This document shows, one piece after another, positions 35,587 to 47,468 of a DNA stretch of 64,000 nucleotides. The notes under the pieces were generated by a model, which was not told the DNA's origin, made no database searches, and saw nothing but the letters and a program-made list of their open reading frames with translations. The number at the start of each line of letters is the position of its first letter. Position 1 is the stretch's first letter. Position numbers and translations under genes: made by a program. The DNA comes from Nemopilema nomurai. Its lineage: Eukaryota > Cnidaria > Scyphozoa > Rhizostomeae > Rhizostomatidae. The DNA is taken from assembly GCA_003864495.1 (NCBI GenBank), contig ML133420.1, forward strand, positions 3,063,852 through 3,127,851, in the 5' to 3' direction.

Positions 35587-36859
35587 CTCACATGGAAGCA
35601 TTGGAAAGTACTGTTCTGACAACATGGTCGACTCCAAACCATTCAGCATGTATGCGCATGATGGACACGCCAAGATCACTTTCAAGTCCGACAGCTCCAT
35701 TACACGGTCCGGCTTTTCATTAACATACCGAATGAAAAGCAAGTTAATCTACCCAATGAGAGGTGCCGCCACCAGAACATGCCCGTGAGTATCTAAGTTT
35801 TCATACCTACTACTTTTTTGAAGGCATTTGGGAAAAAAGATGCCCGCAATGAGTCGAGCTTCAATTTCCATTGAAACTCAAAACTTTGAGAGATTATCTC
35901 TTCAGGCATAAACCCTGGGGGTATGTCTGCAGGAGCCTTTACTTTTCTATACTTTGCGCATTTGTTGAGTCACTTATACTCTTGAAAATCACTTATAGAA
36001 GGATAGAGGCTTAAGCAATTATGTTTGGTAGTAATCTTTGCAGAGAGTCGGCATGCTACGCAAGTAAGCAATCGGCTTGAAGATTATAATAACATTATTG
36101 TCAAATTAGTTTCAATGTTTTGACTTTGTCTTGTTACCGTTTTCAGAATCATCGTCGTTCTACTCTTTGTCTTCATATATCTCGGTGTATGCAACTTCTG
36201 TAAGCGGGAAACTCTGTGGTACTAGATCCCCCAAGGTATACACGTCGAGGAAAAACTACCTGTACTTGTACATGAATAGCAAATAATTCACAGACTTGTT
36301 GGTCAAATGGTAATTCGGAGCAGAGGAAAATTCAAGCTATTTTGCATTCGTTTTAAGACATAAGTTTTTAAAGAAAACGCATTAGAAACTTGTGGACGAC
36401 ATTTCTGCTGATTAAGCGGACAGCAAGCAAAATTGATAAGGTGGTCATGAACTTTTTGTTTTAGATGAATCTTCGTCATACTCGGGATCAGGAGATTTGA
36501 TGGGAATTGCCGCAGGCTCTACAGTTCCTGTCATATTAGCTCTGTTCCTTTGCTTGTGTTATCGAATAAATCGTTCCAGAAGACCAGGGACAGTTGTAGC
36601 CTCAGCGAACCAGCCTCAAGGCAACGCGGTTATTATTTCTAACACTGCAGCCAGTACCACCGCAAACCTACCTTCCCAGCCCGCCGTTATCTACCAGGGG
36701 GGACACGTATCTTTTCCTGTCTCAAATACGACTCCCAATGCCTATCCTAAGCAGAAGTTCGAAGCGATGCCTCCACCGCCTTATACAAGAGAAGTGATGC
36801 CGATCGATGACCTACCGCCCCCGTCCTCAAATCCTGACTACCCGCCCCAATATTATTGA
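35587..36859 (+). pseudogene. CUB transmembrane gene 3, partial and broken
   Basis: It contains the equivalents of exon 2 (35587-35784), exon 4 (from 36146) and exon 5 (36465-36859) of genes 1 and 2. Exon 1 (signal peptide) and exon 3 (first half of CUB2) are absent, and exon 4 runs into TAA at 36284-36286 after YLYLYMNSK instead of reaching its donor. Exon 2 ends in phase 2 while exon 4 needs phase 1, so they cannot be joined in frame; nor can exon 2 with exon 5. The last exon is well kept: a membrane helix (GIAAGSTVPVILALFLCLCY) and a tail with PPPPY and PPQY. Either a pseudogene or a donor of a separately transcribed tail; I favour pseudogene. Confidence 0.8.
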
Positions 36860-36950
36860 TGTTGTCAAGGTAGCAGCAAAGTTTGGGTGCAACGCTACAG
36901 CAAGCCTTTCATATATTGTGGCTTCAAGCGTCAATATCTTTCTATGAATT

Positions 36951-36956
36951 AATAAA
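36951..36956 (+). terminator. Candidate poly(A) signal AATAAA, gene 3
   Basis: AATAAA lies 92 bp after the gene 3 stop codon, at normal 3'-UTR distance. It shows the 3' end of this remnant is preserved. Confidence 0.5.
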
Positions 36957-36959
36957 GTT

Positions 36960-37470
36960 TATCATCAGTGTTCAGTAGTTTTTAATAAGTTGGTAAAGGT
37001 GTTTCGCCACGTTCTGATTTGGCTTCGAAGGCACTTCATCGAAGCATTCATCAATTTAGGCGGCTACAGTTGTCGTCATTTTCAAAAGCACAACTTTGTT
37101 TTGATAGGAAAGATATTCTCCAATCCCTGTTTACTTATGTAACAGAATTCTCAGAGAAACTCTTGTTAAAATGAAGAAGGAAAATAGAACTTTGGTGACA
37201 AAAGCATGTTACATTCCACAAAGTAGCAACCTTGATTATCATTGGAACGTATAATATCAGAAAATGTTGAAAAATATTGGTTAAATTGAGACTAGCTCAA
37301 AACTAGAATTCTTTCTTTCTGAACCAATTAAACTATCACAACTAATTACTGCTTCAGGTATTCACAAAGTATAAATCGAACTGATGTTTGCAACGTAGCA
37401 GAAATTTAACTTTTTTAAACTTTTTGTAGCCAAAGAGCTAACCATTACAAAATTTACTGCCAGATTCCAT
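36960..37470. other. Intergenic, convergent 3' ends
   Basis: About 500 bp between the gene 3 remnant (plus) and the zinc-finger gene (minus). No element was recognised. Confidence 0.45.
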
Positions 37471-37476
37471 TGAGAC

Positions 37477-40400
37477 TCAATGGTGTCTTTTGACATGCCA
37501 CCGCAGATGAGACGAGGTTATAAATAGCCTGTCGCACTGATTACACGCGAATGGCTTTTGTCCAGTGTGAATTCTCTCATGAGCCTGCAGTGTACCGTAC
37601 TGGGTAAATCCTTTTGTGCAAAACGAGCACTTGAAAGGTCTTTCGCCTGCATGAAAAAGTAAGCTCGCTTTCAAAATCAAAGTTCAACATCATACCTCTT
37701 ATTAATACGGCAAAAAGTACGCACCGATGTCCAGAACAGTCTTCCTTCAGGCACCGCGGAGCGTTAAGAAAAGTGGGGGAGGGAGGGTCTAAAAATAGTG
37801 GGGGGGGGGTTAAAATCATGGAAAAAGATGCTTTATTGGTAGTTTGTTACTTAATATTTGGCATTTTTTGCAAAAAGTGGTGCGCTAAAGCCCCCTCAGC
37901 CCCCCGGTGCCTGTCCTTGTAAACTACTTGAAGGCTAAACTGATACTAAATCGAGGGGAAAGGGGATACTAGCTAATGACAAAGACTTACATCATTATAG
38001 GCGCAGCAAACGTCTTCCCAGATTAGAGGGTTACACTTAAGGCTTGTCCAAAAAGATCCTTACTCAATGCAAAGGTCTCATCTCAAGGAGGAAAAAGCTT
38101 AGCAAGTGAAAGAAAAGTATTCGACAAACGTTGCTACCTGTATGCTTGAATGTATGCGTCTGGAGATTACGATACTGCGTGAACGATTTTGCACAGAGCT
38201 TGCATTTGTATGGCTTATCAGTGGAATGGATCAACTTGTGTCTCTGAAGATGACCGTATCTTATGAAGGCCGATGGACACTCGTCGCATTTGAAGGGTTT
38301 TTCACCTACAGAAAAAGCGACACTTTAACATGACAGTCCAGTGATAAAATAAAGATGCTGTCATCCTCAGTTCGAAGTTATAATGGGGAGGTCAGCAACT
38401 TAAACAATGTAAGTATTTTTGAATGAATAATGGAGGTAACACTAAAAAGTACCTAAGCTTGTCGCTTATCAAAATTAAGTCACAATTCACTGGAAGTTGT
38501 CTCTTACTCCCAATGCGCCGCGACAAGATCAGCAAATTGGCACTGCAGAATAAATCTCATATTTTAGGGAAAAAGACGGTATGCTTTCTGATTAATTCTA
38601 TGTAAAACAATTCATTTGTCAGCAATCTCTTTAAAGCAATAGAGTTCTGAGGAAAGTATTCGTATGAGGCCAAGCTTGAAGTTGGTTTCATGTTTATACT
38701 GGGGAATCGGAAGGGTCAATCTTCGTAGGAAGTGGAACGATTTACCTTTGTGCATGTAGATGTGTGCCTGGAGTTCGTCTCGTCGCGTAAAGGCTTTTGG
38801 ACAATCTTCACACTTGTAAGGCTTTTCCCCTAATTTTGAATTAAAGAGTAGCCAAAATGCAAAATAAATCTCATAAAGATGGAAATACTTTTCTGGGAGG
38901 CTGGATATTTTATTGTTTGGTGTTAAAGTCAATGCAATTAAAAGGCTATGCAGGTTCTATCTGCACCCAACTTTTATAGGGCAGCAACAGTGGTCAATAG
39001 AAGTTAAACAATTACTAAACGAGGTGAGCATTTTTTACTCAAAAAGGAAATAATTTAAGACCTGTATATACTTATGGAGAGAGAAAAAAGTATTTTAGGG
39101 ACGTACCATCTACAAAATATGTTGCAATTCAAATTTTCGCAAAACTGCAAGCTACTTAGGAAAGACAGTGGTGTGTTTTTCATAAGGTATGACTTCATAA
39201 GGTATGAGCACAGAATAGCCTAGCCTGAGAATAAGAATATAAAATCAAACTGACTGACGCATTTTTGGAAGAGTCATAGTAAAAAGTGACGTAATCTGCT
39301 TTCCGTGGTGCTAACATGAATCAACACCTATTCACATACCTGTATGAATTCTCATGTGCATTTTCAAAGCTCTTGAAGTCGTAAATGCAAAGCTACATTC
39401 GACGCACTTGAAAGGCCGCTGACCAGTATGCATGCGAATGTGGGTGCGCAGGCCACTCATGCGGGTGAATGTTTTCAGACATGATCGACATTTAAACAGC
39501 TTTCCTTCCTTCATTACCAGATCATCTTCTTTTATTTGCGGAAAACTCAACTTGGAAGCGAGGCTGTGCCTCTTCTCCTTGTGGGACAGCATGTGCTTTT
39601 GGAAGTTTCCGAACCACGTGAAGCCTCGATCGCAAACCTCACAAGTGTAGGGTTTCTTCTTCGCGTGAATGAGCGAGTGTCGCTGCAGGTCACTCGGCCT
39701 GTTGAAGTACATACCGCAAGAGGTGCAGGGAAAGCGCTGCTCATCGGCAAAGTCTGCCTTTGATTCTATGCTTGGCATCAACAGACTTTTGCTAGTTGGC
39801 AAACACGATGCAATGTCGATTTTCAGCCGCTCATTTTCTCGAACAAGCAACAGCTTGTTAGAATGGCACAAATGGAAGGCACCGTTTTGGCAAAAGTCGC
39901 AAATTCTTTGTGACCCATCAGTCCTAAAGCAAGGAAGTCTTTCTCCCGTTCCAATGCGTACTGAACGATCAGCATCTGCGTAGTTGCTGAATTTCCCGTC
40001 ATTCTTTTCACCTGCAAGTTTTAGAGAGAATATATGAACCTCAGGCACCTGTCCACCTTCACTAAATATTTCAACTGTTTCAATTTTTGCTCTTGGTCTC
40101 CAATACACGAGCCTCATAGTAAGCAAGAGAAACGGTAATTTGTACGGCAAAATCAGCACTCAATACACTAAAGATAATTCTCGCAAGTCATTCCCCAGTT
40201 CCTTTACGATTTTGAAAGGGGTTGCAATATACCTTCGAAGAAATGCAATCTGACTCCATCATCTCCCCATCTTTACCACAAGCAATGTTGATACATTTTT
40301 TAGCCACGTGGCGTACTTTTTAATCAAAAGTGCAATGATGATTGTTCTAATAATGATTATGATTATGATTATGTTATGAAGGCGCGCAAGAAGCGCTCAG

Positions 40401-41570
40401 TGGGAGTCAGTCCTTTCTGGTCATTGTCCAGCCATTTTGGTTAACAAATCGCAGATAGCGTGGAAATGGCAGTTGCCATTAACCATCACTCTTTGAGGTT
40501 TAAACTAATTTCAGTAAATTACAACTCTTTAAGCAGCATGCTCATGATCTATGGGCAGTTATTCCTCTTATGCTTATCCTGTCCCTTCACGGAATTGGGC
40601 GCAATCAACAGTTAATTGCCAATTTTCTAACGGTTGATTCTCATAAATAGGTCTTTGCTCATATACCATGCAGTTTTTATTGTGTGATTTGACATCTAGT
40701 CATTAAGACGCTGGTCAATTTTATTTAAGCTTCCTTTAAGCTTTTTGCTGTACTGAAAAACAAGTGACCAATCGATTTATTCTATTTATTTATTTGCTCT
40801 TCAATTTATTCTAACGGTAGATCGGCTTAAACCAGTCCAAGTGGAATAGCAACCTTTGGAAAAGTTTTCAAAGAAAATGGCAACAAACGTTTTTAGCAGC
40901 TGGAGAATCACAGAAGTTTCATACCGTAAACCATGAAGGCCATCAAACGTTGAAGCGTCCTTGGGAGATACTGGAAATAGCACCCCCAACCTTTGTTAAA
41001 GGCTAATACTGGTAATAGGTTTGACATCAATGCCCTTGTTAAATCGGAAAGTACGAAAATAATGTTCTGACATGCATGATTAAGGACTTACATCTGTACA
41101 TGACGTAACTGATAAAGACAAAGTTCGAAAGCATTGTCTTTTAACAGACCAGTTATAGTAACACCCTCGCTTACACAGGTTACACCAAAAAATTTGTTAA
41201 TTTGGTTCGTTAGAGAACAGATTGAGGTCTGAACAGCATTAGAAATACATTCCATAGACATGAATAATAATTTAAAAATAGTCAACGCAGCCTTGCATGT
41301 ACATATATAGCTGCTTTGTAGCGCCGAAATTCTTTGCATATCACTATCTTCACTTGTCGGTCAAAGTGCCTCTAGTTCCATATCAAAACAGGAAGCACGT
41401 ATTGGTGATTTAGTAAGAAAAGAAATTTCCGAACCTTGAGATACGATTTTCGCAATATCGTCGCTGTAAATGGAGTTGCTTTTCTTGACATTGTCGCACA
41501 AATGGTTGTCGCGTCCGTAATTGCTACCGTCAAGACCAAGTATTTTTCTTATTAGGAATGAGCGCGGCAT
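37477..41570 (-). CDS. SNAG-domain C2H2 zinc-finger protein (nine fingers)
   Basis: Exons in gene order: 41570-41435, 40011-39340, 38829-38746, 38305-38138, 37646-37477; every junction is phase 1, giving 409 residues. Exon 1 encodes MPRSFLIRKILG, a SNAG motif as in Snail, GFI1 and OVOL repressors, which recruits LSD1/CoREST (family knowledge). Exon 2 holds a linker and four fingers (FPCTSCGMYF, YTCEVCDRGF, FKCRSCLKTF, FKCVECSFAF), exon 3 one (YKCEDCPKAF), exon 4 two (FKCDECPSAF, YKCKLCAKSF), exon 5 two (FKCSFCTKGF, FACNQCDRLF), ending VKRHH. Linkers of HTGEKP type join fingers 3-9. It is probably a nuclear DNA-binding repressor. The weakest point is the exon 1 donor (CAAG/gttcgg), although its phase fits. 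An alternative start within 40012-40159, read straight into exon 2, would lack SNAG. No orthologue name can be given. Confidence 0.8.
40320..40375. repeat. ATGATT-type microsatellite in intron 1 of the zinc-finger gene
   Basis: Short run of GATTAT units (about 40340-40375), low complexity only. Confidence 0.6.
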
Positions 41571-41599
41571 TCTTTTCCTGGGTAAAATCAATATCTAAA

Positions 41600-42610
41600 A
41601 CGCAAAAACAACGGCATATGTTATTTGTTGATATCTAGATAAAATTTTACGTCAGGATTGCGCGAACATGGCCTGTTGATGATGGATTAAAACGTAAAAT
41701 GAACTAACGGAGTAGAAGTTTCTCAGTTGCCTTGGTGTGAGGGGATATGTTCACGTTTTATTAGCGGAGCTAGGTACAAAAAGGCTTCTGTAAATTTGTT
41801 TGTGTCATCTCCAAGCTTAAACTATAGTTGCATCCTAGACAAATAGCAAGCCAGGCATCGAAATGAACACAGTCATTGGCAAGTACGCTTGCACGATTGC
41901 TACAACTGAGTGTAACCTGGTGGTTAATTCGACTTCTTGTTGATGAGTCAAAACAGAGTCAAAATAAAAAGTAGGAGGTGAAAGATTTAAGCGTAGTGCG
42001 CTAGTTACTTGCAAAAGAGTTAAAGAGCAATTCTGTGAAATCAAATTATGATCTCGATGATGCATGCGTTCGTGGAGAATCTGCCCAGCCCTTCTTCTAA
42101 AAAACAAATTTAGCGTCTAAATTCCAGATTTCGCTTATTGTTACCGAAACCGTTGATGAGGTAATGGCGTTAAGGTTGAATGATGGCAGCTACAGAGATT
42201 TCAACTTCCTTGAAGTTCCAGTTGAGTTTGTATGAAGTATCAAACAGCTGAATATCCCTCACTAAGGAAGCAAGATGAATTCAAATAGAAGAATTTTTTG
42301 GTGTTTGAAACTAGATGCAACAAATGTAACTGAAAAGTTAGAGTCTGTTAAAAAATGACAGTTTGCTATTTTTATATTGAACATTCTTTTTGCCTTATAT
42401 CTTCTGTTTGTATCAAACGCTTGGAGTCTCACACTTGATAATTATATCAGTTGTCTGATATATGCCATATATGTCTGATGTATAAGAATTATGCTCAACT
42501 CACTGGGTTTTGGGATGTAAAAGAAACTAGTGTTTTACAAGGTTTTGATCGAAAGTGCTGGAATATTCTCAGTTCCTGGTATTGTTCAAATTTGCTTTTA
42601 CTCGAGTATG
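41600..42610. other. Region upstream of the zinc-finger gene
   Basis: This is the 5' side of the minus-strand zinc-finger gene, so its promoter should lie here, but I see no clear TATA or initiator motif. No gene is supported. Confidence 0.4.
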
Positions 42611-42612
42611 TT

Positions 42613-42885
42613 TTATGACGAAGAGATACAAACAGGTATTGAGCTGGTATTGAGAGAGAGCATCCACTGAAAGCACTCTCCCGTGCAGCAATTGCAAACC
42701 GGGTAGGCAGAAGTCAATCGAGGGTAGACGGGGTGCTGATAATATTTCTCTGGATCTTCCTCTTCATCCGTGATCTTCCAATGCTGCACATAAAGCATCG
42801 AATCGCGCTTTGAAATTTCTATCTCATTTGCCGCTGACTTTTCAAAGCTTACATAAATCAGAAGCAAATTAACAAGTCGTGCCAA
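42613..42885 (-). CDS. Small hypothetical protein, possible secreted peptide or exon
   Basis: A 90-residue frame beginning MARLVNLLLIYVS (weak signal-peptide character), with an acidic middle (TDEEEDPEKYYQHP) and a cysteine-bearing end (YPVCNCCTGECFQW, then IPVCISSS). Composition is more protein-like than the surrounding frames. I recognise no family. A GTAAG inside the early codons (LLIY/VSFEK) could instead be part of a splice site, so the start is uncertain. It may be one exon of a longer gene or a chance frame. Confidence 0.25.
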   Translation of the reverse strand: MARLVNLLLIYVSFEKSAANEIEISKRDSMLYVQHWKITDEEEDPEKYYQHPVYPRLTSAYPVCNCCTGECFQWMLSLNTSSIPVCISSS

Positions 42886-42899
42886 GTGAAGAATAAAAA

Positions 42900-44440
42900 A
42901 ACTGCCTCTGTAAAAGTGTTTGGATCATCAAATGAAGAAAGGAGGTGGATTGCCCAATAACGATCATATCGTTTACTAGCATATAACTCTATTTATATAG
43001 TTATATAGTTCTATAGCTATATTATGTATATATAGTTTCTTCACACAAGACAGTAGCCTAGTAGCATCCATGGGTTTATTAAGCTCTAATCACGAGGCGC
43101 AAAATTTTGACGGCAAACGAAACGGCCCCGCGGCACAGTCTCCTCCCTGTTATGATCATCAGTTCCAAGTTTGGTACAGGATAAAAACTACACCAAGTGA
43201 CGTACACCAACAAGATAGCTACATCTAAATCCAGACTCATGTCCTACTAAAAATGCCTGTTCTGCCGTCAAACACAGCTTAGCTCATCAGCAAAGCATTA
43301 CTTCAATACGGATCTACATTCAGACATTCTCCTGCTTAACTTTTTGGCACGCCATTGCTATTACTATTTTAGGAGCTTTTGCTTTCACGATATAAGAGGC
43401 TTTTCTCAACTCAAGCTATCTGCTCCAAATTTACACATGTCTATTCTGTTCCAATCAGTTGCAATTGTCAGCTTGAAATTGAACAGTTTTAGTGCGTTTA
43501 CATAAAGACCTTCCTTGATTACCTTCTAGTATTCAGAAATGCTACTGTTCTCAAGAGTATAAAAAGAATGCACTTTGCCCTTTTACTTACTTGGATTCTA
43601 GACGATTCTGGACTCCACCTGGACGGCTTTCTGTCGCAAGTTAAAACTACAAAGCAGAACTGCCTTGAGATCACCCAGACTTATATACAAGCGAAATTAA
43701 CCAATCAATCAGTTTCTAACAAAGCCATGCATTAATTTCCTCCTAATAACGCTGCAAATAACTGCGCCTTTCCCTTTCATTACAGCCGCAATAAACTGCA
43801 ACCAATATCAACGCCTTACGGAGGCTTGGCAGCTGTCAAAAGTTATTTGGGAGTCGTTACGTTAGGTAACGAAGCAATCTAATGGGCACAGCGTGCTGCC
43901 TTTACTGACATCGACAGTCGTATCCTGCGTTGTACAGCTGAATGCATGGCAATAGGTGAATGTCGGGCGTGGTCTTGTAAACCTACTCTATTTCAGATGA
44001 TTGCAAATCCAGTCGTTATCATCCTAACACCTCAAGCTACAGTTAATTTTATGACGATTTGAGCGAAAGTCTAACAGGAGCCAACAAAGTTATAGGCGCA
44101 GACTCACGCTCTAGCTAGTGTTTAAGGCAAGGAGGGTGATGGTGGGGTAGCGGTGGTGCAAGATCTTTTGGTGGTGTTTCTGTACATTAATGATGTTCAT
44201 ATGTCAAGGAAGAATGCTAAAACTAGAAATTAAGTCTTGTCTTGAAACTAGAATTAGCTTCTTTTCGGTTTAGAAATTAAGCGGTTTTTGGGCATCTAAA
44301 ATATGTTCACGCATGGAATTTCGTGATGTGATTATATCATCTTCGCACACGTCTAAACTTGGGCATTACACACCAATATGAGTTTGAAAAATTTCAAAAA
44401 GCTAAAGTTCAAAACAAATGGGCCAATAGTCAGTTTCTCT
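42900..44440. other. Gene-free stretch with an AT-rich tract
   Basis: No gene is supported. Positions about 42975-43035 form a run of TATATAG/CTATA repeats. The remainder is ordinary intergenic sequence. Confidence 0.45.
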
Positions 44441-44700
44441 TCTGTCTTTGATTTCTTTTTTGTCCTTATTCTCTTTGACTCCTTTTTTGTCCTCTTTCTC
44501 TTTGATTTATTTTTTTGTCCTCTTTCTCTTTGATTCCTTTTTTGTCCTGTTTCTCTTTGATTCCTTTTTTGTCCTCTCTCTCTTTGATTTCTTTTTTGTC
44601 CACTTTCTCTTTGATTTATTGTTTGTCCACTTTCTTTTCAATTCCTTTTTTGTCCTCTTTCTCTTTGTTTTCTTCTTTCCTCTCATTATCTCCTCTCATC
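44440..44700. repeat. Pyrimidine-rich minisatellite, about 27-bp unit
   Basis: Roughly eight copies of a unit like CTCTTTGATTCCTTTTTTGT. As the unit is a multiple of three, open frames such as SFFVLFLFD arise on the plus strand; strand asymmetry (polypyrimidine) and repetition argue against coding. Confidence 0.85.
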
Positions 44701-44734
44701 TTTTGACATCTATTGCTAGTTAACCTTCGCGATT

Positions 44735-45480
44735 CTAGCCTGACTGTGAAACGCCCTTCAGTATGTCAAGAACCCCACCTCTTTTCAGTATATCTTTCAT
44801 TGTGTCTTTGAACCTCAAAAATGGGCAACCAATATTTCTTGTACCTTTAGCGAGTTCATCGTAAAACAGGTTGTTGACTGGTCGCTCGTCTGGAATGTGA
44901 CCAAGCCAGCGAAATCTGTTTCTGATGAGAATGTTTTCAATGTCTTCAGCTTTGGCTCGTTCTAATACTTCATAAATTGTGACATAATCGTTCCATTTAC
45001 TATTGATTATGAATCTGAGATGTTGTTGATGAAGCGTTCTGAGCTTTTGATAGTTCAAGTTTCGCTTCCATACATACATGTAATAATATGAACGACACAA
45101 AAACTCTGTCTTTGAGCCTTCCCACTGCACACGACGGAGCTTGAATTCAAGCCGTAATTTCAAAATCTAACTTGCAGTCATTGGTTACCTAGCTGCCGAG
45201 ATATTTGAAGCGATCTACTCTTTCTAATACCATCTATGAAGAAATCTGCTAGCTCAACTAAACTTGTCTATTTTTGTCTTTTCGATATTGACTTTGAGAC
45301 TCAATTTTTGGATAGCGTATCATCCACAGATAAAAGAAGTTGCAATCCTTTAGCATCATTACAGAAGAGTACAATGTCATCTGCATACTAGGTTTCCCGA
45401 GTAGTCTTGTTAAATGTTTTTGATTGTAAACGGAGGTCGAATAAGTCATCATCATATCTAAGGCGAATTTCTTATCGAAT
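44735..45480 (-). mobile_element. Degenerate LINE (non-LTR retrotransposon) 3' part
   Basis: On the minus strand a reverse-transcriptase catalytic motif YADDIVLF lies near 45390, followed by CNDAKGLQLLL and, after a stop or frameshift, LKVNIEKTKI. A 142-residue frame (45163-44735) then matches the post-RT region of LINE ORF2 proteins: LRTLHQQHLRFIINSKWNDY, VLERAKAEDIE, and RFRWLGHI. The endonuclease and the front of the RT are missing, as expected for a 5'-truncated LINE. Frameshifts make it inactive. Confidence 0.8.
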
Positions 45481-45489
45481 AAAAGAACA

Positions 45490-47290
45490 ATCCTAGACGT
45501 AGCATACTTTAAATACAGTCTGTTCTCGATAAATGGGACCTCGGGGAAGTGGAATTTTCGTTTAGTGGAACCAATTTCTCCGGTTCCTTGGATTGCATTT
45601 AAAAAACTCTCTTATTCTACTCCGATAAGTGTAACCCTTGATATGTGGAACTTTTGATAGGTGGGACCACTTTTTGGTCCCATCAGCAAAGGTTATTGTA
45701 ACATCCACTTTTCTTTAAATTGCTTGTACAGTGAATGGAGAAAAACGATGCTTCCATGTTCTCATTTTTGCACCACGTGCAACTGACCTCGTATCTTGTG
45801 TCTCGCAAAAGCTGTCTAATGCACCATGTTTCTTTTCAACTTAGAAGAAAAACAAGGGTCTCTGTGGTATTAAACCACCAAATCATTACCAAAACACATG
45901 CTTATCTGCGCCCAATTGGAAATATTAGAGGTTTCACCGATGTCAACTCTGTTATACCCTTCAAGCTCATCTCCATCTCAAAGCTGCTGACTAAAATTTA
46001 ATGATATTTAATTCAAAGTATGTGAAATAAGCCACTTGAATTTTTATCTTCTTATAATCGTGAATTCACTCCTAAACGTCATTTCCTCTTCCTTTTAATA
46101 GTTTTCGAAATTACCACTTCCAAAATCTGTCCTTAAGCTTATGCAATGACCATGACATCTTAGGGTGCGACTTTTAGTCCGCACGCCGTTTTGTCTGAGG
46201 TCACGATTTTGCGCCAATCGAAAAATCTTTACTTTTCATCTGCATTGAAAACGTTTCTTCAAAGGCTCTTTTTCATATAACGTATTTCGACGTAATTTAT
46301 CGCTAATTCAGAGTCTACGATAAATTTAGATTATCCGTTTTCTGAAAACTGACCAAATTGTATGAAAACCGCCTATCGTAAATGATCATAATAAAACACA
46401 ATCAAATCTGTTCTTATATGGTAGCCCATTCTCGTTTTGACGAAGTCAATCTCGTTCTGATGCATGCTCAAGTTGATTACAATATGGCAGACAAGCGGGA
46501 TAGAATTGCTGATATTATGGATGTGATTCAAGTATTTAAACCGTTTCTCGAGATACTTAAAGAGACTTCAAGGGTGGTGTCGTCCATCATCTTACCTAAA
46601 AGGATAATCTCTGTCAAGTATCTTCATGTAATGACAGCTTGCGTTCTTGCAAAATTTTCCGAACACAAAATCTCTCCTTCTTTTTTTTTCTCCACGTAAG
46701 CAATTGCTTCTTTTTTCTCAAAAGGACTATCAAATTGTGTTACAAGATTGATCTATGATTTATGGCGCATGATAACTATGCGATTTTCCTGTTTCTCTTT
46801 GGTCTTATTTTTCGCAAAAATTGAAGACAATGCGCCATATTTGAATCTAAAAACTGCTGATGAGAAAAACATTGGTAGTTAACTTTGGACACATTTGAAG
46901 TTGAATTTGGTAAGAACTTGTTTCGTCAAGTTTGTCTTTGTTGACCTTGTTTGTCGTTTTAACTTGGAGTTGCTTTTTTGCTTAACCGGACAACAGATCC
47001 TTTTGAACAATTTGGTTGCTTTGTCTTAAAGGTAAATCGGTATTGTTTTATTAGCGGGAAAAGTTGATCTTTAGAGGATAGCAAACTATTCTCTAGAGCC
47101 ATGGACGATAGCTTGTTTAATGCAATTTCATATTGTTGTTTTTTCGCAAAATCGTATAAATAAGGGTAGCGTTTGTAGCAATCGTCGTTGTTAGTTTAAG
47201 GGATCGAAACTCCCGGACGATCTAGCAAACAAAGACCACGTTACCATAGTCAAGTCATCCTACCCTGTCTTTTACAGCAGATAAACTGAT
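45490..47290. other. Intergenic with possible DNA-transposon traces
   Basis: At 45517-45720 the text CAGTCTGTTCTCGATAAATG followed by repeated GTGGAAC/TGGGACC phrases resembles a pogo-type MITE end, but no partner end was found. At 46382-46699 a plus-strand frame (DVIQVFKPFLEILKETS) faintly recalls the hAT transposase middle region. Neither is firm. Confidence 0.3.
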
Positions 47291-47468
47291 TTTTAAGGCT
47301 GATTTCCACGAGGCAAAATTCGCAGCGAATTCGCGGCGAAATCACTGGCAAGCTTATCTGGGCATGCGATGTCCTGGATATTGATTTGCTGCGAAATATT
47401 TTCTCATGTAGCGATAGCCAATCAGAGCGCGACCAAGTTAATTCAGTTCTGAGAATCCATAGTTCAAC

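Noticed and set aside
39432..39983. Several plus-strand frames opposite the zinc-finger exon
   Set aside because: Antisense shadows of the large zinc-finger exon on the minus strand.
44448..44723. Plus-strand frames rich in Phe, Leu and Ser that look like a membrane protein
   Set aside because: Direct translation of a pyrimidine-rich 27-bp minisatellite; two frames are open simultaneously.
46382..46699. 105-residue plus-strand frame with DVIQVFKPFLEILKETS, possibly hAT-derived
   Set aside because: Resemblance to the hAT middle region is faint, there are no termini or target duplication, and no neighbouring fragments support it.
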